DNA of 64,000 nucleotides from Deinococcus arboris (GTDB taxonomy: Bacteria; Deinococcota; Deinococci; Deinococcales; Deinococcaceae): contig NZ_WQLB01000005.1 in assembly GCF_009755355.1 (NCBI RefSeq), forward strand, positions 124,001 to 188,000, read 5' to 3'. A program made the position numbers and the translations under genes. How positions within the stretch are numbered: position 1 is the first letter of the stretch; the number at the start of each line of letters is the position of its first letter. The notes under the pieces are model-generated. The model saw only the letters and a program-made list of their open reading frames with translations. It had not been told where the DNA came from and searched no databases. Positions 44,773 through 53,762 of the stretch are shown here, in pieces.

Positions 44773-44865
44773 GAGGGCACTCCTTGGTCGAGGAAGGGAA
44801 CAGGCGCAAAAACTTGTACTCAGTCAAAGTATAGAGGAAGGCGGGCGTCCACTCTATATCTAGCG

Positions 44866-45486
44866 TCACCCATGCACCGCGTCGCGCGTCAGGGCCAAGT
44901 GAAGAAAATACACCTCGTCCTGCTCCGTCTCTGGGCCGGCCTCAAAGTATTCCATGATGAGCGCCTCCAGGCGGCCCTTGAGCTCTCTGGCCTGTTCCCT
45001 GGACAGCTGAATGACCCCCCACTCGTTCAGCGGCAGTTCAGGCGCTGGGGCCTGCGCGTCGTCCAGCGCCCAGGTGGGTAACTGACGCCGACTGAGCATG
45101 CCGTCTTCTGTGACGCGCAGTTCAACCAACCAGTCCGGTGAGATTCGGCGGTATTCCTGGGTAAAGCCCTGAAGCAACCGTGTCCAGCCCGGCCGGTTCA
45201 GGCGGTCAAGCATGTCGTCCAGCGGCATTACGCGCGACGGATCAATAATGAACGTCTGCGCCACTGCCTGATAAAGCGCTGGGCGGCTGGTGCCAACTTC
45301 TTTGAGCAGCCCCAATTTAACAAAACGCTTGACCCAGTACGTCAGAGCATTCTGCGACTGCCCGGTGACCTCGGCTACTGCGGCAATAGACTGAGGCTCA
45401 AGCATAAAAGGACCCAGAAGGCGTGTTTTAGAGAAATCCAGAAGCACTTCTATTGCGGATGAATCATTGATGTTAACACGCCGCAT
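44866..45486 (-). CDS. winged-helix (ArsR/MarR-like) transcriptional regulator
   Basis: 206 aa. The N-terminal winged helix has the recognition segment VTGQSQNALTYWVKRFVKLG followed by a wing with LKEVGTSRPALYQ. The C-terminal half has a conserved-looking WTRLLQGFTQEYRRIS and no known ligand domain. ATG 45486 follows TAGAAT by 6 bases. The gene sits 93 bases upstream of the Fe-S oxidoreductase start on the same strand, so control of that gene or of the divergent secreted-peptide genes is plausible. Confidence 0.8.
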   Translation of the reverse strand: MRRVNINDSSAIEVLLDFSKTRLLGPFMLEPQSIAAVAEVTGQSQNALTYWVKRFVKLGLLKEVGTSRPALYQAVAQTFIIDPSRVMPLDDMLDRLNRPGWTRLLQGFTQEYRRISPDWLVELRVTEDGMLSRRQLPTWALDDAQAPAPELPLNEWGVIQLSREQARELKGRLEALIMEYFEAGPETEQDEVYFLHLALTRDAVHG

Positions 45487-45492
45487 GGAAAA

Positions 45493-45498
45493 ATTCTA
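45493..45498 (-). promoter_or_regulatory. -10 box of the winged-helix gene
   Basis: TAGAAT on the minus strand, 6 bases before ATG 45486. Confidence 0.6.
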
Positions 45499-45566
45499 CC
45501 GGGTTTTTTGGATTCTGGTGGCGCTAAGCTGCACCCCACTTCGGGAGATAGATTCAGGAGGCTGTT

Positions 45567-45707
45567 ATGGAGCGAAGTAAAACCCTCATTATTCGGTGCC
45601 TGGCACTGGGCGTCACTCTGCTGATGCCAATGGCCAGTGCCTGCGGCACCGCCGGCCCTGGCGACCCCGGTTTCAAATGCATGATCAGAATCTGCCAGGT
45701 TAACTGA
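45567..45707 (+). CDS. small secreted Cys-containing peptide, 46 aa
   Basis: ATG 45567 has a strong AGGAGG Shine-Dalgarno. A signal-like hydrophobic segment (about 7-24, GVTLLMPMASAC) leads a mature part of about 22 aa with three Cys (C26-x11-C38-x4-C43; SACGTAGPG, GFKCMIRICQVN). The Ala-Ser-Ala-Cys could be a weak lipobox, but a plain signal peptide fits too. A strong terminator follows. It shares a layout, and some C...GP...C-x-I spacing, with the 49-aa peptide at 20566-20715. No known family. Confidence 0.65.
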   Translation: MERSKTLIIRCLALGVTLLMPMASACGTAGPGDPGFKCMIRICQVN

Positions 45708-45721
45708 AGCCCGCTTTCCCG

Positions 45722-45770
45722 CCGTCGCCGTCCGCCCTCAGGCGGCGACGGTTTTCTCTGCCTTTTTTTG
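45722..45770 (+). terminator. intrinsic terminator after the small peptide
   Basis: CCGTCGCC and GGCGACGG stem, then TTTTCTCTGCCTTTTTTTG. Confidence 0.8.
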
Positions 45771-45788
45771 CCTCTAAGGAGACCCAAG

Positions 45789-46316
45789 ATGCGTCATCAC
45801 CTGCTGATCACCGCCGTTTTCCCCTTGCTGCTCGCCGCCTGTGGCGGAGGTGGCACGGGCACGCCAACGCCAAACCCCATTCCGACACCGAACCCAAATC
45901 CCAACCCAGGCTCGGCGGTAACGACCCGGCTGGCCGCCTGTCCGGCGGTCAGCAACAGCTCGGACCCGGCGGCTAGCGCCTGCCTGGCGGGCACCTACGC
46001 GGGCAAAACGCTGTCCGGCGCCGACTGCTCGCTGACGGTGCGGGCCGATGGCAGCTATGACTACGCCAGCCCCACCCTGAGTTACACCTCTGCGCCCACC
46101 GCCCAGTCCATTCGGGTCTTTGGGCACAGCGATCCGCAAAACACCCATCAGGTCATCTGGCTGATTAGCGACCCCATGTCGGCCAACGAACCCAAGGAAC
46201 TGGACTTCGAAGCCCGCTGGGGCGCCTATATCCAGAGCCCTAAATTGGAAATTGAGGCGACCAAGCATCTGGCCGGCGGCGGCAGGGTGTCCTCGGCCTG
46301 CACCCTGACCCTGTAA
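45789..46316 (+). CDS. lipoprotein of unknown function, 175 aa
   Basis: Signal peptide with lipobox LLLAAC at residues 13-18, followed by Gly and a Thr/Pro/Asn-rich linker typical of an exported lipoprotein. The mature domain has four Cys (LAACPAV, ASACLAG, GADCSLT, SSACTLT), so disulfides are likely. ATG 45789 follows AAGGAG; an in-frame start at 45768 is rejected. Function unknown. Confidence 0.75.
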   Translation: MRHHLLITAVFPLLLAACGGGGTGTPTPNPIPTPNPNPNPGSAVTTRLAACPAVSNSSDPAASACLAGTYAGKTLSGADCSLTVRADGSYDYASPTLSYTSAPTAQSIRVFGHSDPQNTHQVIWLISDPMSANEPKELDFEARWGAYIQSPKLEIEATKHLAGGGRVSSACTLTL

Positions 46317-46324
46317 AAGCCCTC

Positions 46325-46369
46325 TGCCGGCTTCTCCCAGCACCGGGAGAGGTCGGCACTTCTTTTTTT
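46325..46369 (+). terminator. intrinsic terminator between the two lipoprotein genes
   Basis: TGCCG-x-CTTCTCCC pairs with GGGAGAGG-x-CGGCA, followed by TTCTTTTTTTC. Confidence 0.75.
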
Positions 46370-46382
46370 CTGCGGAGGTTCC

Positions 46383-47354
46383 ATGCCCAAAGCTGTTGTG
46401 TCGGCTGCACTTCTGACCCTCTTCCTGGCAGCCTGCCAGAGAGGCACGCCCACTCCGGCGGTCCCGGTTCCTGCTGCGCCCACGGTCCCCGCCGCCACGA
46501 CCGGCACCGTCAACGGCGTGCGGGTGGTGGACGCCAGCACCTATCAGGTGGGCTTTACACCCCTGAGCGACAAAGACATTGTGGCCAACGGGCAACTGAA
46601 AGCTGTAACGGTCAGGAGCCTAAGCGCGGGAACAGCCACCGCCTCGGTCTGCGGGCAGGTCCAGGTGCAGGACGCCATCACGGTGGCCATCAACCTGGAC
46701 AGCACTGGCAGCATGGTGGACAACGACCCCGGCAAACTGCGCCGCGCCGCTGCCCAGGCCTTCGTGACCCGCATGACCGCCCAGGACAGGGCGGCGGTGC
46801 TGTCTTTTGACACTTACACGTCGGCCAGCACCGGCCTGCTGGCCTCGCGGCTATGGCAGGATTTTTCGGCTGATAAAACACTGCTGAATGCCGCCATCAC
46901 CAAGGCCACCTTTGAGGGCGGCTCGACCCAGGTGTACGACGCCATCGTGGATGCCAGCAAACTGGCCCCAATGGGCACCGCACTGATTCTGACCGACGGA
47001 GAGGACAATTCGTCACGGAACTCGGCCCAGAAAGCAATAGATGAAGCCAAAAAGAATGGCACGAAGGTCTTTGTGATTGGCCTGGACGCCCGCAACACCC
47101 TGAACTTCCGCGCGCTGGAAGACATCACGGCGGCCACGGGCGGCCTCTTTCAGAAAACAGGCAGTGCCGCCGACCTGCAAGGCTTCTTTGACCGGATGTA
47201 CAACGCCTTTCGCGCCCAGGGCTGCGTGCAGCTGAGTTTCACCCAGAAACCGGCGGCCGGCACCGCCGTTACCGGCACCCTGAGTGTGACGGTGGGCGCG
47301 CCTGATCGCCGGGACGCCCAGGTGGACGTACCCTTTACCCTGACCGTGAGGTAA
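46383..47354 (+). CDS. VWA-domain lipoprotein, 323 aa
   Basis: Signal peptide with lipobox FLAAC (about 14-18). A von Willebrand A domain covers about 98-275, with the metal-binding MIDAS set DSTGSM (about 106), a middle Thr in GGSTQVYD and TDGED. It should bind a protein partner at the envelope through a divalent metal. A small C-terminal beta domain follows. GCGGAGG precedes the ATG. It lies just before the MoxR ATPase gene, but that gene has its own -10 box. Confidence 0.85.
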   Translation: MPKAVVSAALLTLFLAACQRGTPTPAVPVPAAPTVPAATTGTVNGVRVVDASTYQVGFTPLSDKDIVANGQLKAVTVRSLSAGTATASVCGQVQVQDAITVAINLDSTGSMVDNDPGKLRRAAAQAFVTRMTAQDRAAVLSFDTYTSASTGLLASRLWQDFSADKTLLNAAITKATFEGGSTQVYDAIVDASKLAPMGTALILTDGEDNSSRNSAQKAIDEAKKNGTKVFVIGLDARNTLNFRALEDITAATGGLFQKTGSAADLQGFFDRMYNAFRAQGCVQLSFTQKPAAGTAVTGTLSVTVGAPDRRDAQVDVPFTLTVR

Positions 47355-47405
47355 CGGCCGTGCCTTGGCCTCGCTTCTGCCCCCACCCCGCCCGGCGTCC
47401 TGCGC

Positions 47406-47411
47406 TAGCGT
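47406..47411 (+). promoter_or_regulatory. -10 box of the MoxR cluster
   Basis: TAGCGT, 6 bases before GTG 47418. Confidence 0.55.
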
Positions 47412-47417
47412 GAGGGC

Positions 47418-48443
<1,026 letters not shown>

Positions 48444-48459
48444 GGGGAGACAGTCAGTG

Positions 48460-48508
48460 GTTGATGGTGGCTGGAAGCGGGCAACTGCTTTTTCCATCAC
48501 CCATCAAC
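48460..48508. repeat. inverted repeat in the MoxR-DUF2201 gap
   Basis: GTTGATGG pairs with CCATCAAC across 33 bases. The right arm lies in a run of CCATCA-like units (TTTCCATCACCCATCAACTT). It may be a dispersed small repeat of this genome. Confidence 0.4.
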
Positions 48509-48534
48509 TTTCAACCATCCACACCGGAGGCCCC

Positions 48535-49665
48535 ATGACGCCTCCGGCCAGCCCCGACTTTCAGCGCCTTATTTCGGGCTCGCGCCTGCGGCTGCGGGGA
48601 AAGTCGGCATTTTTTGCCACGCTGCTGCTGCACGCCGAATTCGTGCCGTCGCGGGAGGTGGCAGCCGCCGGCACCGACGGCGAGCGCGTCTACGTGAATC
48701 CCGAGGTGGCCGCCAGCCTGGCGCCCGATGTGCTGGACGGCCTGCTGCTGCACGAGGTTCTGCACGCCGCCCTGTCGCACGTCGAGCGGCGCGGCCCACG
48801 CGAGAAAAAACGCTGGAACAAGGCCGCCGACCTGATTGTCAACGGCATGGTCAGCGCCGCCGGCCTGCCCGTGCCGCCCCAGTCGCGCCGCGACGACCAC
48901 CTTGAGCGCCTGAGTGTCGAAGAGGTCTACACCTCGCTGGACGGCGAGGCCGATGAGAATGGGGACGAGGAAGGCGACGACCTGCTGGACGCCCCCCCCA
49001 GCGACGCGCCCCCCAAACAGGGCAAGCCCGGCCAAAGCGTGACCCGGCAGTGGCAGCAGGCGCTGGCCCAGGCCCGCAGCGTGGACGCCATGAGCGGCGG
49101 CCAGGGCGACGATCCCCTGGGCATGCACCGAGAACTGATGCGCCTGGCCCCGGCGCGGCTGGACTGGCGCGCGCACCTGTGGCGCTTTCTGGCCCGCACC
49201 CCCGTGGACTTCGGCGGCTTCGACCGCCGCTTCGTGGGGCGCGGCCTGTATCTCGAAGCGCTGGACGACGAATCGATGCGCGCCCTGGTGGCAGTGGACA
49301 CCTCCGGCAGTGTGGACGACGACGCCGTCAAAGCCCTGGTGGGCGAGGTTCAGGGGGTGCTGGGGGCTTATCCACATGTCAAAGCCACCCTCTACTACGC
49401 CGACACCGAGGCGTACGGCCCACACGACCTCTCGCCGGGCGGCGAGATTCCCCCGCCGCAGGGGGGCGGCGGCACCGACTTCCGGCCCATCTTTGCCCTG
49501 CTGGACACCCACGAGCCGGACGTGCTGGTGTACCTGACTGACGGCTACGGCGACTTTCCAGAGGCGGCCCCCAGAACCCCGACCCTCTGGGTGGTGCCGC
49601 CCGGCGGCCTGGAAGACGAGGGCTTTCCATTCGGCGAGGTGCTGCGGCTGGAGGAACACGGGTGA
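48535..49665 (+). CDS. DUF2201 metallopeptidase-like/VWA protein
   Basis: 376 aa, the usual partner of MoxR ATPases. The N-terminal part has a putative zinc-peptidase motif HEVLHAALSH (about 75-84). An acidic linker (about 140-165, rich in Glu and Asp) follows, then a C-terminal VWA-like domain with the MIDAS-like VAVDTSGSVDDD (about 246-257) and YLTDGYGDFP. ATG 48535 follows CCGGAGG; a GTG at 48457 lies in the repeat and is rejected. The stop overlaps nudC (GTGA). Confidence 0.88.
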   Translation: MTPPASPDFQRLISGSRLRLRGKSAFFATLLLHAEFVPSREVAAAGTDGERVYVNPEVAASLAPDVLDGLLLHEVLHAALSHVERRGPREKKRWNKAADLIVNGMVSAAGLPVPPQSRRDDHLERLSVEEVYTSLDGEADENGDEEGDDLLDAPPSDAPPKQGKPGQSVTRQWQQALAQARSVDAMSGGQGDDPLGMHRELMRLAPARLDWRAHLWRFLARTPVDFGGFDRRFVGRGLYLEALDDESMRALVAVDTSGSVDDDAVKALVGEVQGVLGAYPHVKATLYYADTEAYGPHDLSPGGEIPPPQGGGGTDFRPIFALLDTHEPDVLVYLTDGYGDFPEAAPRTPTLWVVPPGGLEDEGFPFGEVLRLEEHG

Positions 49666-50504
49666 ACGCCACCGAGCGCCCCGCCGGCTTTGTGCCTGAC
49701 CTGACCCTGGTGCCGGGCGAGCAGGCGCGCTGGTTCGTGTTTGACGGCCCACGGCTCCTCCTGGACGATCAGGAGGCGCTGCCCACTGGAGCCAGTCTGC
49801 CCTTTCCTGCACAGGACGTGACCCCGCTAGGTGCCCTGGACGGCCAGCAGTTTTTTGCAGCCAGCGTGACGGCTGGGCCGCCGCCTGGTTTCAGTGCCCA
49901 CGCCCTGCGCGCCTGTTTTGGGCGGCTGCCAGACACCGAGATGGGCCTGGCAGGTTACGCCGCACAGGTCATTGACTTTGTCCGCACCCACCGCTTTTGC
50001 GGGCGCTGCGCCGCGCCGCTGAGTGACAGCGGGCACGAACGCTCCCGCACCTGCCCGGCGTGTGGCCTGACGGTCTACCCGCGCGTGGCGCCTGTAGCGA
50101 TGGTGCTGATTCGGCGCGGTGAGGGGCACAGCACCGAGCTGCTGCTGGCGCGCGGGCCTCACTTTGCGCCCGGCGTGTATTCCGCGCTGGCGGGCTTCGT
50201 GGAACCTTCAGAGACGCTGGAAGCCGCCGCCCACCGCGAGGTGCAAGAAGAGGTGGGCGTGCAGCTCACCAACCTCCGGTACGTGACCAGCCAGCCGTGG
50301 CCCTTTCCGCATTCGCTGATGCTGGGCTTTGAGGCTGAGTACGCGGGCGGCACCATCACCCCACAGCCGGGCGAGATTGAAGACGCCCGCTGGTTTCCGG
50401 TCACGGCGCTGCCGGGGGTGCCGCCGCCCTTCAGTGTGGCCCGCACCCTGATTGACCGGGCGGTGGGGGCGGCCCTGGGCGGCGTGGCATCATCGGCCCC
50501 ATGA
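49662..50504 (+). CDS. nudC: NADH pyrophosphatase, NudC type
   Basis: 280 aa. The zinc ribbon is CGRCAAPL and CPACG. The Nudix box GFVEPSETLEAAAHREVQEE lies at about 178-200, followed by the NudC signature SQPWPFPHSLM. NudC hydrolyses NADH and removes NAD caps from RNA. GTG 49662 overlaps the DUF2201 stop and its own stop overlaps the LRV gene (ATGA), so three genes are translated in series. Confidence 0.93.
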   Translation: MNATERPAGFVPDLTLVPGEQARWFVFDGPRLLLDDQEALPTGASLPFPAQDVTPLGALDGQQFFAASVTAGPPPGFSAHALRACFGRLPDTEMGLAGYAAQVIDFVRTHRFCGRCAAPLSDSGHERSRTCPACGLTVYPRVAPVAMVLIRRGEGHSTELLLARGPHFAPGVYSALAGFVEPSETLEAAAHREVQEEVGVQLTNLRYVTSQPWPFPHSLMLGFEAEYAGGTITPQPGEIEDARWFPVTALPGVPPPFSVARTLIDRAVGAALGGVASSAP

Positions 50505-51895
50505 CGGCGGAACTTGACCCACGCACGCTGACCCTGCTGGGGGTGGAAGGCGCCCTGGCGGCGGCGGCCGCGCCCCGCGCCAGTGCCGAGACCTTAGGCG
50601 GCCTCTCGGCCCACCCGGACAGCCGCGTGCGCGCCCTGGTGGCCCGGCACCCCAACACGCCCCCCGAGGTGCTGGGCATCCTGGCGGCCGCCTACCCGGC
50701 CGAGGTGCTTGGCAATCCAGGCCTCCCCCTGATGCGTCTGGCCCGCCCAGGACTGCTGGGCGCCTTTCCGGCTGACGGGGTGATTGCGCTGCTGAACACC
50801 GACGGCGCTCCTGGCTGGATCACCGACGCCGCGCTGCGCCACGAGGACTACGCGGTGCGCACGGCCCTGGCGACGCGCGCGAGCCTGAGCGCCGAACGGG
50901 TCGCAGCGCTGGCGCAGGACGCGGGCTGGCAGATCCGCGAAGCGGTGGCCCGGCGGGACGACCTGCCCGAAGCGCTGGTGCGGCAGCTGGCCACCGATGA
51001 CGACTATGACGTCAGAAAGGCGGTCGCCGCCCGCCCCGAGCTGCCCGGCGATGTGCTGCGGGTCTTTGTCACCGACCCGCACGGCCTGGTGCGAGCCAGC
51101 GTGGCGCGGCGGCTGGACCTGCCGCTGGACTGCCTGCTAACCCTGGCCACCGACGGTGACCCCGACGTGCTGGCCACCCTGGCCCGCCGCGTGGACCTGC
51201 CCGCCAACGTACGCGAGTGGCTGGCCACCAATGACCAGCCCGGTGTGCGCGCCGCCGCCCTGCAGGGCTGGGCCGTGCCCCCCGCCTGGCTGGCACGCGC
51301 GGGCCAGGACGCCGACCCCGACGTGCGCGCCGCCCTGGCCCGGCGCCCTGACGCGCCGCCGGAGACCCTGACCCACCTGGCCAGCGACGAATCCGAAACG
51401 GTGCGCCGCGCCGTGCTGGAGCGCAGTGACCTGCCCGACGGGGCAGTACTGGCCCTAGCCCGCGCCCCCGAAGCGGATATCCGGCTGCATGTGGCCAGCG
51501 CCGAGGGGCTGTCGGGAGCGGTGCTGGACGCGCTGGTGGGCGACAGTGACGCCACGGTGCGGACCGTGCTGGCGGTGCGCCCGGACCTGGGCACCGGGCG
51601 CCTGACCCGGTTGGCCGCCGACCCCAACCCTGAGGTGCGCCGCGCCGTGGCCTACGCGCCGGGCACCCCGGCCAGCGTCCTGGCCACCCTGGCCGCCGAC
51701 CCCAACGCCGGCGTGCGCCGCGCCGCCGCCCGGCACCCGGCCCTGGACACCGGGGCGCAGGCGGCACTGGTCACCGACCCCGACGAAGGCGTGCGGCTGG
51801 CGGTGGCGGGCCGGGTGGGCCTCTCCGCCGCCTCACGCGCCGCGCTGGCCCAGGACACCGACCCCAGCGTGCGCGCCGAGGCGTCCGCGAGTTGA
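50501..51895 (+). CDS. LRV (leucine-rich variant) repeat protein, 464 aa
   Basis: About 16-17 tandem repeats of roughly 24-26 aa with the pattern D-x-x-VR-x-x-LA-R-P-L-P-x-x-L-x-x-LA (for example DPDVRAALARRPDAPPETL). LRV/HEAT-like solenoids bind proteins. The N-terminal [4Fe-4S] Cys set of some LRV proteins is absent. No enzyme domain. The start overlaps nudC (ATGA), so it belongs with the MoxR cluster and may be an adaptor. Codon use matches the neighbours. Confidence 0.85.
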   Translation: MTAELDPRTLTLLGVEGALAAAAAPRASAETLGGLSAHPDSRVRALVARHPNTPPEVLGILAAAYPAEVLGNPGLPLMRLARPGLLGAFPADGVIALLNTDGAPGWITDAALRHEDYAVRTALATRASLSAERVAALAQDAGWQIREAVARRDDLPEALVRQLATDDDYDVRKAVAARPELPGDVLRVFVTDPHGLVRASVARRLDLPLDCLLTLATDGDPDVLATLARRVDLPANVREWLATNDQPGVRAAALQGWAVPPAWLARAGQDADPDVRAALARRPDAPPETLTHLASDESETVRRAVLERSDLPDGAVLALARAPEADIRLHVASAEGLSGAVLDALVGDSDATVRTVLAVRPDLGTGRLTRLAADPNPEVRRAVAYAPGTPASVLATLAADPNAGVRRAAARHPALDTGAQAALVTDPDEGVRLAVAGRVGLSAASRAALAQDTDPSVRAEASAS

Positions 51896-51935
51896 GCGCC
51901 GCCCTGGCCGCCCCTTTCACGGCAGACTGCCTGGC

Positions 51936-52418
51936 ATGACTGACATTCGTTTGCCACTGGGCGGCCTGAAATTCAGTGTCCGCGTGGTGATTCTGTGTAC
52001 GCGCGGCCCCTTCCTGCTCACCAACACGGGCGCAGGGGAGTTCGGTGCTGGCTTTCACTTTTTGCCGGGCGGCGCGGTGGGGGTGGATGAAGCCACCGAG
52101 ACGGCCGCCCAGCGCGAGTGGCAGGAGGAAACCGGCCTGCCCGCTGGGCCCCTGCAGCTGGTGGGCGTCATGGAGAACTTCTTTGGCCCCGCCGAAAAGC
52201 GGCAGCACGAGCTGGGGTTCTACTACCACATGGACGCGCCCGATGCGGTGCCGGCCGCGCCGTTTCTGACGCTGGACAACGCCGAGGTGAGCTGTCAGTG
52301 GGTGGCGTTCAGTGACCTGGAGACCACCCCGGTGTATCCACTGGTGGTGCGGGAGCTGCTTGAGGTGCCCGTGGGCGTGGTGCGGCACCTCGTCCACCGG
52401 GAGAGCCCTGGAGCCTGA
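51936..52418 (+). CDS. Nudix hydrolase, 160 aa
   Basis: The Nudix box is GGAVGVDEATETAAQREWQE-ETGL (about 44-67; split here for length). FHFLPGGAVG precedes it. Substrate unknown: a nucleoside diphosphate linked to another group. The ATG follows CAGACT (51923-51928) by 7 bases. It follows the LRV gene by 40 bases, so it may be part of the same transcript. Confidence 0.85.
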   Translation: MTDIRLPLGGLKFSVRVVILCTRGPFLLTNTGAGEFGAGFHFLPGGAVGVDEATETAAQREWQEETGLPAGPLQLVGVMENFFGPAEKRQHELGFYYHMDAPDAVPAAPFLTLDNAEVSCQWVAFSDLETTPVYPLVVRELLEVPVGVVRHLVHRESPGA

Positions 52419-52469
52419 TCCTGCTCAGAGGTCACTGCATCTGCGGCGCGGCGCAGCGACAGGGCCAGC

Positions 52470-52475
52470 CATACT
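52470..52475 (+). promoter_or_regulatory. -10 box of the 370-aa gene
   Basis: CATACT, 6 bases before ATG 52482. Confidence 0.45.
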
Positions 52476-52481
52476 GCCAGC

Positions 52482-53594
52482 ATGTCCCCAGACCCCGCGC
52501 AACTGGCCCAGCACCTGACAGCGCTGGCCGCCCAGGACCAGGCCACCCTGTCAGAAGCCCAGCCCCTCGTGCAGGCGTTCTGGCAGGCGGCCCAGGACGC
52601 CAGCCTGCCGCCCGACACGGCTCTGGCCTGGCTGCTGCCGGGTCTGTCAGGCGCCAATCTGGAGGTCGCCGGCCTGCTGGGCGTGGCGGCGGGCGCCCTG
52701 GTAGAAGCCGGCGCCGACCCCGAACCGGGCGCCGAGCCGCTGCTCCATGGGCTGGTGCGCAGCCTGACCGGCAGTGTGCGGCTGGCCGAGGCTTATCTGG
52801 ACACCCAGAGCGCTCAGGCGGAGAGCGAGGGTGACGCAACTGGAGACGGCGAGGCCGCCTGGCTCCAGCAGGCCAGGGCGCTGGCCCCAGACGATGTGCG
52901 GGCCTGGCACGCCCTGGACCTGTTTGGCCGCGCGGGCGTGACCTTTCTCAGTCGCCTGCCCGAGACGCGCGTGGCTTTCCGGGCCAAATCTGGCATCCTG
53001 GCCGCGCTAGACGCCCTTCAGGACCTGCACGAATGGGCCGACTGGCTGCTGAAGCTGCTGCAAGCCCCCTACAAAGAGGCCATGCTGGTGCTGCATCCGG
53101 GCCTGGGGCGTGGCTTCTGGATAGAGGTCTCGGGCGTGGCCGACAATTTTCAGCTGCACACGCTGCTGGCCGGCGCCCTGGTCACGCCTGGCCTGTTACC
53201 GGGCCGGGCGCCGTCACCCGCTGCACTGGCCGAGGCGCTGGGCGAGACCACCGAAGAAGCGGTGACGCACACCGGCACCTTCAATCTGGTGAACTGGTTT
53301 GGCCTGCGCCCCGACGGCACGCTGGGCGGGGGCATGGCCGCCACCAGTGCCTGGATCTGGAATGAGGGCGTGCCCGCCGATATCGCTTTGTTTGAGGGGG
53401 AGCGGGTCATTCTGCTTACTGACCCGCCCTACGAGCGCACCTGGACCGCACCCCCCATGTTCAGCGCCCTGCGGCCCGAAGTGCGGGTCACCGCGCAACT
53501 GAGTGCAGCTGAGGTCAAGGCCTGGCTTCGCCGTTTAGCGGCGCGGATGCCGACCAGCACGAAGACGGCGACACCTGATACGGATGCCGATTGA
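52482..53594 (+). CDS. hypothetical protein, 370 aa
   Basis: Cytosolic-looking protein with a helical first half (residues 1-180) and a beta-rich second half (GRGFWIEVSGVADNFQLHTL, FNLVNWFGLRPDGT, AATSAWIWNEGVP). No family is recognised. The single ATG with its -10 box and strong codon bias support a real gene. It runs convergent to uvrD. Confidence 0.75.
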   Translation: MSPDPAQLAQHLTALAAQDQATLSEAQPLVQAFWQAAQDASLPPDTALAWLLPGLSGANLEVAGLLGVAAGALVEAGADPEPGAEPLLHGLVRSLTGSVRLAEAYLDTQSAQAESEGDATGDGEAAWLQQARALAPDDVRAWHALDLFGRAGVTFLSRLPETRVAFRAKSGILAALDALQDLHEWADWLLKLLQAPYKEAMLVLHPGLGRGFWIEVSGVADNFQLHTLLAGALVTPGLLPGRAPSPAALAEALGETTEEAVTHTGTFNLVNWFGLRPDGTLGGGMAATSAWIWNEGVPADIALFEGERVILLTDPPYERTWTAPPMFSALRPEVRVTAQLSAAEVKAWLRRLAARMPTSTKTATPDTDAD

Positions 53595-53613
53595 ATCAAG
53601 CAGAAGGCTTGAT
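53595..53613. terminator. small hairpin between convergent genes
   Basis: ATCAAGC-AGAAG-GCTTGAT right at the stop of the 370-aa gene. The T-tract is missing, so it is a weak candidate. Confidence 0.35.
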
Positions 53614-53762
53614 GAAAGCAAAGCGAAATTGAACCAGCGGCCTCTCAGACTCGAAAAGCTTTGCAGAAGAGCGAGAGGGAATGACGGCAGATTCCACTTC
53701 TTGACGGCACAGCCGGGAACGCACCCTTCACACCTGCATATTGTGGAATTCGTCTGACCTGT

